Both the position numbers and the translations under genes were made by a program. The notes beneath the pieces are model-generated. The model was not told where the DNA came from and searched no databases. It was given only the letters and a program-made list of their open reading frames with translations. From Streptomyces sp. SID12488 (GTDB lineage Bacteria; Actinomycetota; Actinomycetes; Streptomycetales; Streptomycetaceae): DNA of 64,000 bases. The stretch's first letter is position 1, and each line of letters opens with the position of its first letter. The stretch is taken from contig NZ_JAAGLT010000039.1 of NCBI RefSeq assembly GCF_010548275.1, positions 1-64,000 on the forward strand. The letters are read 5' to 3'. Of the stretch, positions 52,131 through 60,242 are shown in pieces.

Positions 52131-53081
52131 TCAGTCGAGCGGAGGCGTGCCGTGCGTGTGGAAGGACTCGATGGTCTTCAGGCCCCACGCCTGTCCCTTG
52201 GCGCGCTCGGCCTGGGTCCAGGTGATCAGCGGCCAGTCGGGGGCGAGCACCAGGCGGGTGAGCGGGTTGCACAGCTCGATGCGGTTGCCGCCCGGCTCGT
52301 AGACGTACAGGAAGAACGTCTGCTGGATGGCGTGCTTGTGCGGGCCGGTCTCGATGTGCACGCCGTTGTCCAGGCACAGGTCAGCGGCGCGCAGGATGTC
52401 CTCGCGGGTGTCCGTGGCGAAGGCAATGTGGTGCAGGCGGCCGTTGGAGCCGGACCAGTCCTCCGTGTAGACGATGTCGTACGACTTGTTCGTGAACGTC
52501 AGCCACTGGGCGGCCAGGCGTCCCTCGTCGAGGACGATCTGCTCGGTGGGGCGGGCGCCGAGGACGCGCTGGACGAACCCGGCGTTCGCTTCGACCGCGG
52601 CGGCCAGGAAGTTGACGTGGTCGAGGCGGCGTACGCCGACGCCCGTCGCGGGTTTGGCCTGGGGCTGGTTCTTGAGGCCGGGCCGCAGCTCGGGCGGTGC
52701 CTGGTACCACTCGCTCTCCCAGTACAGGGCGATCTCGTGGCCGTCGGGGTCGGTGGTGACGTAGAGCGGGCCGAGGCCGGGTTCGTCCTCGGCCCAGCGG
52801 CCGGGGCGGCCGGCGTTCTCGGCCTCCTTGACCCGGCGCTGCAGGGCCTCCTCACTGGAGGCGCGCAGGGCGGTACGGCGGATGCCCGAGGTGGAGTGGG
52901 CGGTGAGGGTGAGGCTGTGGTGCTCGTAGTCGTCCCAGGTCCTCAGGTACACCGAGTCGCCGGAACGGCCGTTCTCGGTCAGGCCGAGGATCGTGGTGAA
53001 GAACCGGACGCTGGCGTCGAGGTCGGGGGTGAGGAGTTCGACATGGCCGAGGTGGGCGATGTCGCCGAGCGGCGGGGTCAT
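52131..53081 (-). CDS. VOC-family extradiol dioxygenase
   Basis: The 316-residue protein has two VOC modules, the N-terminal one starting LGHVELLTPDLDASVRFF and the catalytic C-terminal one with metal ligands in LDHVNFLA, LHHIAFAT and RIELCNP (His, His, Glu), as in type I extradiol dioxygenases of the catechol 2,3-dioxygenase group. It should cleave a catecholic ring next to the hydroxyls. The gene overlaps the tautomerase stop by one base. In the gallate pathway of Pseudomonas this step is done by an unrelated LigB-type enzyme. Confidence 0.85.
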   Translation of the reverse strand: MTPPLGDIAHLGHVELLTPDLDASVRFFTTILGLTENGRSGDSVYLRTWDDYEHHSLTLTAHSTSGIRRTALRASSEEALQRRVKEAENAGRPGRWAEDEPGLGPLYVTTDPDGHEIALYWESEWYQAPPELRPGLKNQPQAKPATGVGVRRLDHVNFLAAAVEANAGFVQRVLGARPTEQIVLDEGRLAAQWLTFTNKSYDIVYTEDWSGSNGRLHHIAFATDTREDILRAADLCLDNGVHIETGPHKHAIQQTFFLYVYEPGGNRIELCNPLTRLVLAPDWPLITWTQAERAKGQAWGLKTIESFHTHGTPPLD

Positions 53082-54217
53082 CAGCGGCTCCTGTCAGCGA
53101 GAGGGACAGCGGGAGGGACTGCGGGCGAGGCAGCGGTGAGGATGACGGGGCGGGGGAAGACCGTGCCGTCGAAGATCTTGCGGGCGGTGCGGACGACGGC
53201 CGTGCGGTGCGCGACCGGGGTAGGGCCGTCGGTGTCGACGACGGACTCGACGTCCAGGAATCCGGTGGGGTGTTCGATGCGCAGCGGGTCGCCGTCGTGG
53301 GCGGGGAGGCGCGCCAAGCCCTCCCCGACGCCGCCGGCCATGCTCAGACCCGCGGCGACGCTCGCCGCCCCCAGCACGCCGATCGCCGTGTGGCAGCGGA
53401 CCGGGATGAAGGTGCGGGTCGTGACGGTGCCGCCGTGGACGGGCGGGGCGAGCAGGGTGAGCTTGGGCACGGTCGTCGCGGAGACATCGCCGAGGCCCAT
53501 CAACCTGCCTGCCGCCAGCCGGATTTCACGCAGCCGTTCGTTGAGGGTGACGTTCTCCTCCAGGTCCCCGGGGTCCTCGTAACCGGTGACCTGGAGGGCG
53601 GAGGCGGCGATCAGTACGGTCGGCATGCCGTTGTCGACGCAGGTCACCGGTGTCCCGGCGACGGTGTCGCGGGCCCGGCCGGTCGGCAGCAGGGGTGCGC
53701 TCCCCCGCCCGAAGCCGATCGTGACCGGAGCGGCGGCGCCGGGCACACCGGAGATCTCGGTCGTGCCCGAGTAGACGACACGCCCACCCTCGGTGGGGAA
53801 GGTCGCGGTGGCGTGTTCACCGCTGTTGACCATGCGGATGCGTACGGAGGTCAACTCCTCCCCGGCCGCGACCAGTCCGCGCTCCACGGCGAACGGGCCG
53901 ACACCCGCGAGCAGGTTCCCGCAGTTCTGACGATCCGTCACAGTCGGCTGTTCGACGCCGACTTGGAGGAACAGGTAGTCCACGTCGGCCTGTTCGTCGG
54001 CCGAGCGGGAGACGACGGCGACCTTGCTGGTGAGGGGGTGGGCTCCGCCGAGTCCGTCGATCTGGCGGGGGTCGGGGCTGCCCATGACCCGCAGCAGCAG
54101 ATCGTCGCGCGCCGCGGGGTCGGCCGGCAGGTCCTCGGCGAGGAAGTAGGCGCCCTTCGAGGTACCGCCCCGCATCAGCATGCAGCGCAGCCCTTCCTCC
54201 GGGCGGCCCGTGTTCAC
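53081..54217 (-). CDS. 4-oxalomesaconate tautomerase-like protein (PrpF family)
   Basis: The 378-residue protein has the PrpF/DUF453 signatures CMLMRGGTSKGAYFLAEDLP at the N-terminus, DGLGGAHPLTSKVAVVS and a conserved NCGNLLAGVGPFAVERG with the catalytic Cys. GalD of Pseudomonas, a member, interconverts the keto and enol forms of 4-oxalomesaconate. It overlaps the aldolase gene by four bases and the dioxygenase gene by one, so the operon is tightly coupled. Confidence 0.87.
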   Translation of the reverse strand: MNTGRPEEGLRCMLMRGGTSKGAYFLAEDLPADPAARDDLLLRVMGSPDPRQIDGLGGAHPLTSKVAVVSRSADEQADVDYLFLQVGVEQPTVTDRQNCGNLLAGVGPFAVERGLVAAGEELTSVRIRMVNSGEHATATFPTEGGRVVYSGTTEISGVPGAAAPVTIGFGRGSAPLLPTGRARDTVAGTPVTCVDNGMPTVLIAASALQVTGYEDPGDLEENVTLNERLREIRLAAGRLMGLGDVSATTVPKLTLLAPPVHGGTVTTRTFIPVRCHTAIGVLGAASVAAGLSMAGGVGEGLARLPAHDGDPLRIEHPTGFLDVESVVDTDGPTPVAHRTAVVRTARKIFDGTVFPRPVILTAASPAVPPAVPLADRSR

Positions 54218-54969
54218 GGACGGGCCCCCGGTCCGGCGGCCGGGTCAACTCCCGCACCGGTAATCGAGTTGGCACCCCCCGCGTACTCCTCGTACGACTG
54301 GTACCGCACCCCCAGCCGTACGAGGGTCTCGCGCAGCCCGTACCGGTCCAGGCCCAACTGGCCGTCGGCGAAGGCGAGTCGGGACGCCTCCTCCTTCGCG
54401 GTGCGGGCCTCGGACGCCTTGACGGCCTCGGCGGAGCGCTGCCGGGGCACGACCATCACGCCGTCGTCGTCGGCGATGATCACGTCGCCGGGGCGGATCT
54501 GCTGCCCGCCCACCACGACGGGGACGTTGACCGAGCCGCCGGTCGCCTTGACGGTGCCCTGGGCGGACACCGCCGCCGACCAGACAGGGAAGCGCATGGC
54601 GCGCAGTTCGGCGGTGTCACGTACGCCGGTGTTGATGACCAGGCCGCGTACGCCCCGGCGTCGCAGCGCGGTGGCGAACAGTTCGCCGAACAGGCCGTCC
54701 GTGCAGGGGGACGTGGTGGTGACGACCAGGATGTCGCCCTCGGCGCACTGTTCGACGGCCGCGTGGATCATGAGGTTGTCGCCGGGCCAGCACAGCGCGG
54801 TGACGGCGGTGCCCGCGATACGTACGTCCTGCTGGATGGGGCGCAGGGTCGGGCCCAGGAGTCCGGTGCGGCCCAGGGCCTCGTGGACGGTGGCCACGCC
54901 GTGGCCGGCCAGCGCCTCGACGTCCCCGGCGGCTGCGCGCGGCGGCCCGGTGACGATCACGCCGCTCAT
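54214..54969 (-). CDS. 4-carboxy-4-hydroxy-2-oxoadipate aldolase-like protein (RraA family)
   Basis: The 251-residue protein has the RraA/aldolase fold. WPGDNLMIHAAVEQCAEGDILVV (in part) and RGLVINTGVRDTAELRAM carry the Arg and Asp that bind pyruvate and metal, and DGVMVVPRQRSAEAV is typical of HMG/CHA aldolases. GalC and LigK split 4-carboxy-4-hydroxy-2-oxoadipate to pyruvate and oxaloacetate. It overlaps both neighbours by four bases. Confidence 0.87.
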   Translation of the reverse strand: MSGVIVTGPPRAAAGDVEALAGHGVATVHEALGRTGLLGPTLRPIQQDVRIAGTAVTALCWPGDNLMIHAAVEQCAEGDILVVTTTSPCTDGLFGELFATALRRRGVRGLVINTGVRDTAELRAMRFPVWSAAVSAQGTVKATGGSVNVPVVVGGQQIRPGDVIIADDDGVMVVPRQRSAEAVKASEARTAKEEASRLAFADGQLGLDRYGLRETLVRLGVRYQSYEEYAGGANSITGAGVDPAAGPGARP

Positions 54970-55715
54970 GCCAGTTCCCCCGTGACCTGCGGGTAGGGGC
55001 GCATATAGGCCTCACCGTAAGTGGTGTGCGGCAGACCGAGGTTGGGGCCTGCGTTGCGCTTGAGCTGGACTCCGCGACGTTTCGCGAGGTCGGTGTAGTA
55101 GTCCCACAGGTGCTGTTGGGCCGGCAGGCACTCCATGGCCTTGCGCTTGGTGTCGAACACCTCGGTGATGTCGAGCAGTACCTGTGGGGTGAAGTCGCAC
55201 ATCTCCGGCTGGTGGGGCTCGAAGAAGAACACCGGTGGCGCGCCCAGGACTTCACCGGGGGCCGGGTAGCCGATGGCCTGGGCGAGGATCCGCGCGTCCA
55301 GGGCCATCCGGGCGGCGGCCGGGTGGTCGGCGTTGTAGGGGTCGGACAGCGGGTGGGTGAGGACCACGTCGGGCTGGGTGTCGCGGTAGACGCCCACGAG
55401 GCGGTCGGTCAGCTCGGGTGTGGCGAGGAGGGGATAGTCGCCGGCGTCGAGGAAGCGGACCTCGGCGCCGAGTGCGGCGGCGGCCTGCTCGGCCTCGGTC
55501 CGGCGTATCCCCTTGATCTCGTCGAGCGACCTGCCCTCCCGCCAGGCCTTGGCGGACTCGCCGCGCTCCCCGTACGACAGGCACGCGATGACGACCTTCT
55601 CGCCGCGCGAGGCCGCCAGCGCGATGGCACCCCCCGCCCGCCAGACGAAGTCACCGGCGTGTGCGCTGATCACCAATGTCGAGCGAGCGGCGACGGGCAC
55701 CGCACCGTGTGTCAT
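54966..55715 (-). CDS. GalB-like 4-oxalomesaconate hydratase (PIG-L fold)
   Basis: The 249-residue protein belongs to the PIG-L/LmbE superfamily. The zinc motif AHPDDE of deacetylases is replaced by SAHAGDFVWRAGGAI, as in GalB-type hydratases, with a second His in LTHPLSDPYNADHPAAARM. GalB converts 4-oxalomesaconate to 4-carboxy-4-hydroxy-2-oxoadipate. AGGAGATCTCTGCC precedes the ATG. It is the first catabolic gene after the GntR regulator. Confidence 0.85.
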   Translation of the reverse strand: MTHGAVPVAARSTLVISAHAGDFVWRAGGAIALAASRGEKVVIACLSYGERGESAKAWREGRSLDEIKGIRRTEAEQAAAALGAEVRFLDAGDYPLLATPELTDRLVGVYRDTQPDVVLTHPLSDPYNADHPAAARMALDARILAQAIGYPAPGEVLGAPPVFFFEPHQPEMCDFTPQVLLDITEVFDTKRKAMECLPAQQHLWDYYTDLAKRRGVQLKRNAGPNLGLPHTTYGEAYMRPYPQVTGELA

Positions 55716-55779
55716 GGCAGAGATCTCCTTGGTGGACAGATCGGTCGGCCCACCCCGGCGGCGTCATTCGCGCGACGCG

Positions 55780-56430
55780 CTATTCGCGCAACGCGGCGAT
55801 CACGCTCGTGAGATGGGCGCGAGCGGCCGCTTCGGCCGCCTGCGGGTCCCTGGCCGTGATCGTCTCGACCATGGCCAGGTGTTCACCCAGGGACTGCTGG
55901 GGACGCCCCGGTCGCAGCGCGAGCTGGAACCGGTGGCGCACCAACTGGGCGTTGAGCTTCTCCAGGAGTTCCACGGCCGTCCGCTGGCCGGAGAACTCTC
56001 TGATCCGGGCGTGCAGTTCCTGGTTGAGCTCGGAGTACGTGACGGGCTCGCCGTCGGCGACGGACTTCGCCATCGCCTCGCCCAGGCCGGTCAGTTCGGC
56101 CAGTTGGTCGTCGGTGGCCGCCACGGCCGCCTTGGCCGCGCACAGCCCTTCGAGGACCATCCGGCATTCGGTGATGGCGACCGCTTCCTCCACCGTCACC
56201 ACCCGCACCCGCGAGCCGCGGTTGAGGATCCGCTCGACCAGTCCTTCCGACTCCAGCTCGATCAGCGCCGCTCGGACGCTGGCCCGTGTCACACCGAACT
56301 GCTCGGCGAGTTCGTTCTCCACCAGCCGCTGGGCCGGCGACATGTCGCCGCGCTGGATCGCCTGCCGCAGCCGCTCCAGCGCGTGCTGCTTGGCCTGCTC
56401 TCCGGTGCCTGGACGGGCTTGGTTCGGCAT
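55780..56430 (-). CDS. GntR-family regulator (FCD subgroup) of the aromatic cluster
   Basis: The 216-residue protein has the winged helix LRQAIQRGDMSPAQRLVENELAEQFGVTRASVRAAL (cited in part) and an FCD effector domain with ITECRMVLEGLCAAKAA and a later metal-site His (EHLAMVETITARD). The ATG follows AGGAGGGCAC. It heads the operon and probably represses it and the transporter until an aromatic acid or pathway intermediate binds. Confidence 0.9.
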   Translation of the reverse strand: MPNQARPGTGEQAKQHALERLRQAIQRGDMSPAQRLVENELAEQFGVTRASVRAALIELESEGLVERILNRGSRVRVVTVEEAVAITECRMVLEGLCAAKAAVAATDDQLAELTGLGEAMAKSVADGEPVTYSELNQELHARIREFSGQRTAVELLEKLNAQLVRHRFQLALRPGRPQQSLGEHLAMVETITARDPQAAEAAARAHLTSVIAALRE

Positions 56431-56478
56431 GTGCCCTCCTGAGTGAGTGCCTGTCGACGCTAAATCTAGACGGACAAC

Positions 56479-56496
56479 ATTGTCAACAATATTGTT
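56479..56496. promoter_or_regulatory. GntR operator candidate before the regulator gene
   Basis: Two overlapping palindromes, ATTGT-N2-ACAAT (56479-56490) and AACAATATTGTT (56485-56496), lie 49 bases upstream of the GntR start. TTGT/ACAA half sites fit the FCD-type GntR consensus TNGT-N3-ACNA, and TTGTCAACAAT recurs before the transporter gene. The remaining 190 bases up to the divergent gene show no further clear element. Confidence 0.65.
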
Positions 56497-56689
56497 CTCC
56501 ATACCTGCGCACAGTTCACGCCCGGTCGGCGAGAAGTTCTCGTGCGGTTCACGCACAGAAGTCCCCCTTTAGGGCCGATCCGGCTATCAGGTCAAGCGTC
56601 CCGGACTATTGACTCCATCACCTTGCTGTCGCGATCCTCATCACAGTGTTGCGCGTGCCATGACAAACCTTTGTGCGAGGACGTGAGTG

Positions 56690-58762
56690 ATGACCGAGCC
56701 TGCTTTCCCCCCTCGCCCGCGTCGAGGCCGCAGACCTCTGACCGTGCTGCCCCTGCTCCTCGCCGTGATGGCACTGATGCTCGGCACCGGGCCCAGCTCG
56801 GCGGCCGGCACGGACTGGTGGACGCCGACCTCGCGTCCGACGCCCGACTCCCAGATCAACGTCACGGGCGAGCCCTTCAAGGGCACCAACGCACAGGGCG
56901 AGGTAAAGGGGTTCGTCGACGCGCACAACCACCTCTTCTCCAACGAGGCCTTCGGCGGACGGCTCATCTGCGGGAAGGTCTTCTCCACCAGCGGGATCGC
57001 CGATGCCCTCAAGGACTGTCCGGAGCACTACCCGGACGGCACCCTCGCGATCTTCGACTACATCACCCACGGCGGCGACGGCAAGCACGACCCGGTCGGC
57101 TACCCGACGTTCAAGGACTGGCCCGCGTACGACTCGATGACCCATCAGGCGAACTACTACGCCTGGATCGAACGCGCCTGGCGCGGCGGCCAGCGCGTCC
57201 TGGTCAACGACCTGGTCACCAACGGCATGATCTGCTCGATCTACCCGTTCAAGGACCGCGGCTGCGACGAGATGACGTCCATCCGCCTCCAGGCGAAACT
57301 GACGTACCAGCTCCAGGACTTCATCGACGCGCAGTACGGCGGCACCGGCAAGGGCTGGTTCCGGATCGTCACCGACAGCGCGCAGGCGCGTGAGGTGATC
57401 AAGCAGGGCAAGCTGGCGGTCGTCCTCGGCGTCGAGACGTCCGAGCCCTTCGGCTGCAAGCAGATCCTGGACATCGCGCAGTGCAGCAAGGCCGACATCG
57501 ACAAGGGCCTCGACGAGCTGTACGGCCTGGGTGTGCGCAGCATGTTCCTGTGCCACAAGTTCGACAACGCGCTGTGCGGGGTGCGGTTCGACGAGGGCGG
57601 TCTCGGTACGGCGATCAACGTCGGCCAGTTCCTGTCGACGGGCACCTTCTGGCAGACGGAGAAGTGCACGACCGCGATGCACGACAACCCCATCGGCGGC
57701 GCCACGGCGACCGACGCGACGGAGGATCTGCCGGCGGGCACCGAGTTGCCGACGTACGCCTCGGACGCGCAGTGCAACAAGCGCGGGCTCACCTCACTCG
57801 GTGACTACGCGGTGCGCGGCATGATGAAGCGCAAGATGATGCTCGAGATCGACCACATGGGCGTCAAGGCCGCCGGTCAGGCGATGGACATCTTCGAGTC
57901 GGAGTCCTACCCGGGCATCCTCTCCTCGCACAGTTGGATGGACCTCAACTGGACCGACCGGGTCTACGGTCTCGGTGGCTTCATCGCCCAGTACATGCAC
58001 TCCTCCAAGGAGTTCGTCGCGGAGGCCGCTCGCACCGACGCCCTGCGCACCAAGTACAACAAGGGCTACGGCTACGGCACCGACTTCAACGGCATCGGCG
58101 ACCACCCCGCCCCGCGCGGCACGGACACCGGCACGACGGTGACGTACCCCTTCACGAGTGTCGACGGCGGCTCGGTGATCAACCGGCAGACCACCGGCTC
58201 ACGCACCTGGGACATCAACACGGACGGAGCCGCGCACGTCGGCATGATCCCGGACTGGATCCAGGACATCAAGCAGGTCGGCGGCGCGGACGCGGTGAGC
58301 GACCTGTTCCGGGGCGCCGAGTCCTACCTCGGCACCTGGGGCGCCACGGAGACCCACAAGGCCGGGGTGAACCTCGCCAAGGGCGTGTCCGCGACGGCCA
58401 GTTCGTCCGAGTCGAACCCGTTCACCAGCTTCCAGCCCGGCCGCGCCGTGGACGGTGACTCGGGCAGCCGCTGGGCGAGCGACTGGAGCGACGACCAGTG
58501 GCTCCAGCTCGACCTCGGGTCGACGAACCTGGTCAAGCGGGTCACCCTCGACTGGGAGAAGGCGTTCGGCAAGGACTACCGCATCGAGCTCTCGACCGAC
58601 GGGACCACCTGGCAGACCGCGTGGTCCACGACCGTCGGCGACGGCGGCCTGGACACCGCGCAGTTCGCGGGAGTACCGGCCCGCTATGTGCGCGTCCATG
58701 GACTGGATCGGGGCACGGACTGGGGATACTCACTCTACGAAGTGGGTGTCTACAGCAGCTGA
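56690..58762 (+). CDS. Secreted M19/amidohydrolase-like protein with discoidin domain
   Basis: The 690-residue protein has a signal peptide (residues 1-41, ending SSAAG). The catalytic part starts with FVDAHNHLFSNEAF, an HxH metal motif, and shows VVLGVETSEP, RSMFLCHKFDN, LEIDHMGVKAAG and GILSSHSWMD, together like the metal barrel of membrane dipeptidases (M19). The last 135 residues form an F5/8 type C (discoidin) sugar-binding domain (NLAKGVSATASSSESNPFTS, WLQLDLGSTNLVKRV). It may bind glycans and hydrolyse peptides or lactones there. The ATG at 56690 has GAGG upstream. Confidence 0.82.
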   Translation: MTEPAFPPRPRRGRRPLTVLPLLLAVMALMLGTGPSSAAGTDWWTPTSRPTPDSQINVTGEPFKGTNAQGEVKGFVDAHNHLFSNEAFGGRLICGKVFSTSGIADALKDCPEHYPDGTLAIFDYITHGGDGKHDPVGYPTFKDWPAYDSMTHQANYYAWIERAWRGGQRVLVNDLVTNGMICSIYPFKDRGCDEMTSIRLQAKLTYQLQDFIDAQYGGTGKGWFRIVTDSAQAREVIKQGKLAVVLGVETSEPFGCKQILDIAQCSKADIDKGLDELYGLGVRSMFLCHKFDNALCGVRFDEGGLGTAINVGQFLSTGTFWQTEKCTTAMHDNPIGGATATDATEDLPAGTELPTYASDAQCNKRGLTSLGDYAVRGMMKRKMMLEIDHMGVKAAGQAMDIFESESYPGILSSHSWMDLNWTDRVYGLGGFIAQYMHSSKEFVAEAARTDALRTKYNKGYGYGTDFNGIGDHPAPRGTDTGTTVTYPFTSVDGGSVINRQTTGSRTWDINTDGAAHVGMIPDWIQDIKQVGGADAVSDLFRGAESYLGTWGATETHKAGVNLAKGVSATASSSESNPFTSFQPGRAVDGDSGSRWASDWSDDQWLQLDLGSTNLVKRVTLDWEKAFGKDYRIELSTDGTTWQTAWSTTVGDGGLDTAQFAGVPARYVRVHGLDRGTDWGYSLYEVGVYSS

Positions 58763-58784
58763 GTTCCGTACCCAGGGGGAGTTC

Positions 58785-59378
58785 ATGGCACGCAAGCCGT
58801 CGGCCGAGCGGCGTCGGCAGCTGACCGAGGCGGCCATCCGCGCGATGACCCGGGACGGCGTCCCCAGGACGACGACCCGGTCCATCGCCGCGGAGGCCGG
58901 CGTGTCACTGAGCGTCTTCCACTACTGCTTCGACTCCAAGCAGGCCCTGATCGAGTCGGTCATTACGACGATCATGGACCACTACGTCGATGTGGTGCGC
59001 GCCGCGATCCAGCCGCAGCCCACCCTCCAGGAGACGATCCGGGCGGGCTTCAGGGCGTACTGGGACCATGTGGCCGCCCACCCGGGCGAGCACATGCTGA
59101 CGTACGAACTCACCCAGTACGCCCTGCGCGAGCCGGGGTTCGCGCATCTGGCCCGTCGGCAGTACGAGCTGTACGCGGACACGTACGCCGGACTGCTGGA
59201 GCAGCTGCGCGAGACCATGGGCTTCGAACTGAGCGTGCCCGTCCCGGTGTTGGCCGGCTATCTGGCCACGATGACGGACGGGCTGACGCTCAGCTTCCTG
59301 GCCCTCGGCGACGAGAAGGCCTGCATGGACATCATCGACACGGTCACCGACCATGTGGCCTCCCTCGTACGGGACTAG
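58785..59378 (+). CDS. TetR-family transcriptional regulator
   Basis: The 197-residue protein has a TetR HTH (LTEAAIRAMTRDGVPRTTTR, SIAAEAGVSLSVFHYCFDSK) and a helical effector domain of the BetI-like type (GFRAYWDHVAAHPGEHMLTY). GGGGGAG lies before the ATG, which is 22 bases after the M19-like gene, so they are probably cotranscribed. It might also control the convergent flavoprotein gene. Confidence 0.9.
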   Translation: MARKPSAERRRQLTEAAIRAMTRDGVPRTTTRSIAAEAGVSLSVFHYCFDSKQALIESVITTIMDHYVDVVRAAIQPQPTLQETIRAGFRAYWDHVAAHPGEHMLTYELTQYALREPGFAHLARRQYELYADTYAGLLEQLRETMGFELSVPVPVLAGYLATMTDGLTLSFLALGDEKACMDIIDTVTDHVASLVRD

Positions 59379-59472
59379 CCCGCAGGGGAGTTGGGTCCTC
59401 GCTGCTTCCGCGAGGTGAGGATGCTCACCGCGTCGGCGAGGGAGCCGCCTGTCGATGCGGCCCCGAGCCGCC

Positions 59473-60114
59473 TCAGGGTACCGCCAGCAGGCGTTCGGCG
59501 TACTCCGCCAGGTACTCCTCTCGCTGCTTCGCCGACGTGTCGCCCGGGGCGCGGGCCACGAACGGCGGTAGGACGTCGAAGCCCAGGCAGCCGAGGATCC
59601 CGTGGTGGATGGGCCAGAGCACGCGGTCCAGGTCGTCGTCGGTGCCGTCGGGGCCGTACAGGCCGGAGGGGGTGCCGGTGGTCGTGCACACCAGGGCGCG
59701 TCTGCCCCGGAGCGGGCCGGTGCCGTAGGCGCGCCCTTCCCCGTAGGCGAAGCCGGGGGCCATCGTGCGGTCGACCCAGCCCTTGAGGATGGCCGGCATT
59801 CCGGACCACCACAGGGGGAACTGGAGGATCATCAGATCGCACCGGGCGACCTTCTCCTGTTCGGCGAGGACGTCGGGCGGGGTCTCGTGCGCCGCCCACA
59901 CGCGTTCCTGCTCGGCGGGCACGTCCAGGAAGTCGGGGTCGGTCCAGACGCCGGGGAAGTCGTCGGCGTCGACGGCGGCCTTCCAGCCGAGCCGGTACAG
60001 GTCGCTGACCACGACCTCGTGCCCGGCCCGCTTCAGGACGTCCACGGCTCTGACCTTCAACGCACCGTTGAATGAGCAGAGTTCGGGATGGGCGAAAACG
60101 ATCAGTACGTTCAC
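59473..60114 (-). CDS. NAD(P)H-dependent flavodoxin-fold oxidoreductase
   Basis: The 213-residue protein has the flavodoxin-like quinone reductase fold: NVLIVFAHPELCSFNGALK at the N-terminus, LMILQFPLWWSGMPAILKGW as the active-site wall and CTTTGTPSGLYGPDG for the flavin. It belongs with MdaB/KefF-type NAD(P)H dehydrogenases, which reduce quinones or electrophiles. A block of short repeats lies in its upstream region. It is downstream of the histidine kinase on the same strand but 129 bases away. Confidence 0.87.
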   Translation of the reverse strand: MNVLIVFAHPELCSFNGALKVRAVDVLKRAGHEVVVSDLYRLGWKAAVDADDFPGVWTDPDFLDVPAEQERVWAAHETPPDVLAEQEKVARCDLMILQFPLWWSGMPAILKGWVDRTMAPGFAYGEGRAYGTGPLRGRRALVCTTTGTPSGLYGPDGTDDDLDRVLWPIHHGILGCLGFDVLPPFVARAPGDTSAKQREEYLAEYAERLLAVP

Positions 60115-60159
60115 AGTGGGGGGTCTCCTCAGATCGTCCGTGCTGAGCCGTTCGGACTG

Positions 60160-60240
60160 AGTCGTTCTGTTCAGTTGGGTTGTTCTGTTCAGTCGGGTCG
60201 TTCGGTTCGCGTTCCTGTTCAGCTGTGGGTCTGTTCAGCT
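60160..60240. repeat. Four copies of a TGTTCAG-containing repeat
   Basis: TTCTGTTCAG occurs twice (about 60165 and 60183), then as TTCCTGTTCAG (about 60212) and TCTGTTCAG (about 60230), between the kinase stop and the flavoprotein start. On the minus strand, the sense of both genes, the unit reads CTGAACA. It could be a multi-site operator for the flavoprotein gene. Confidence 0.55.
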
Positions 60241-60242
60241 GG

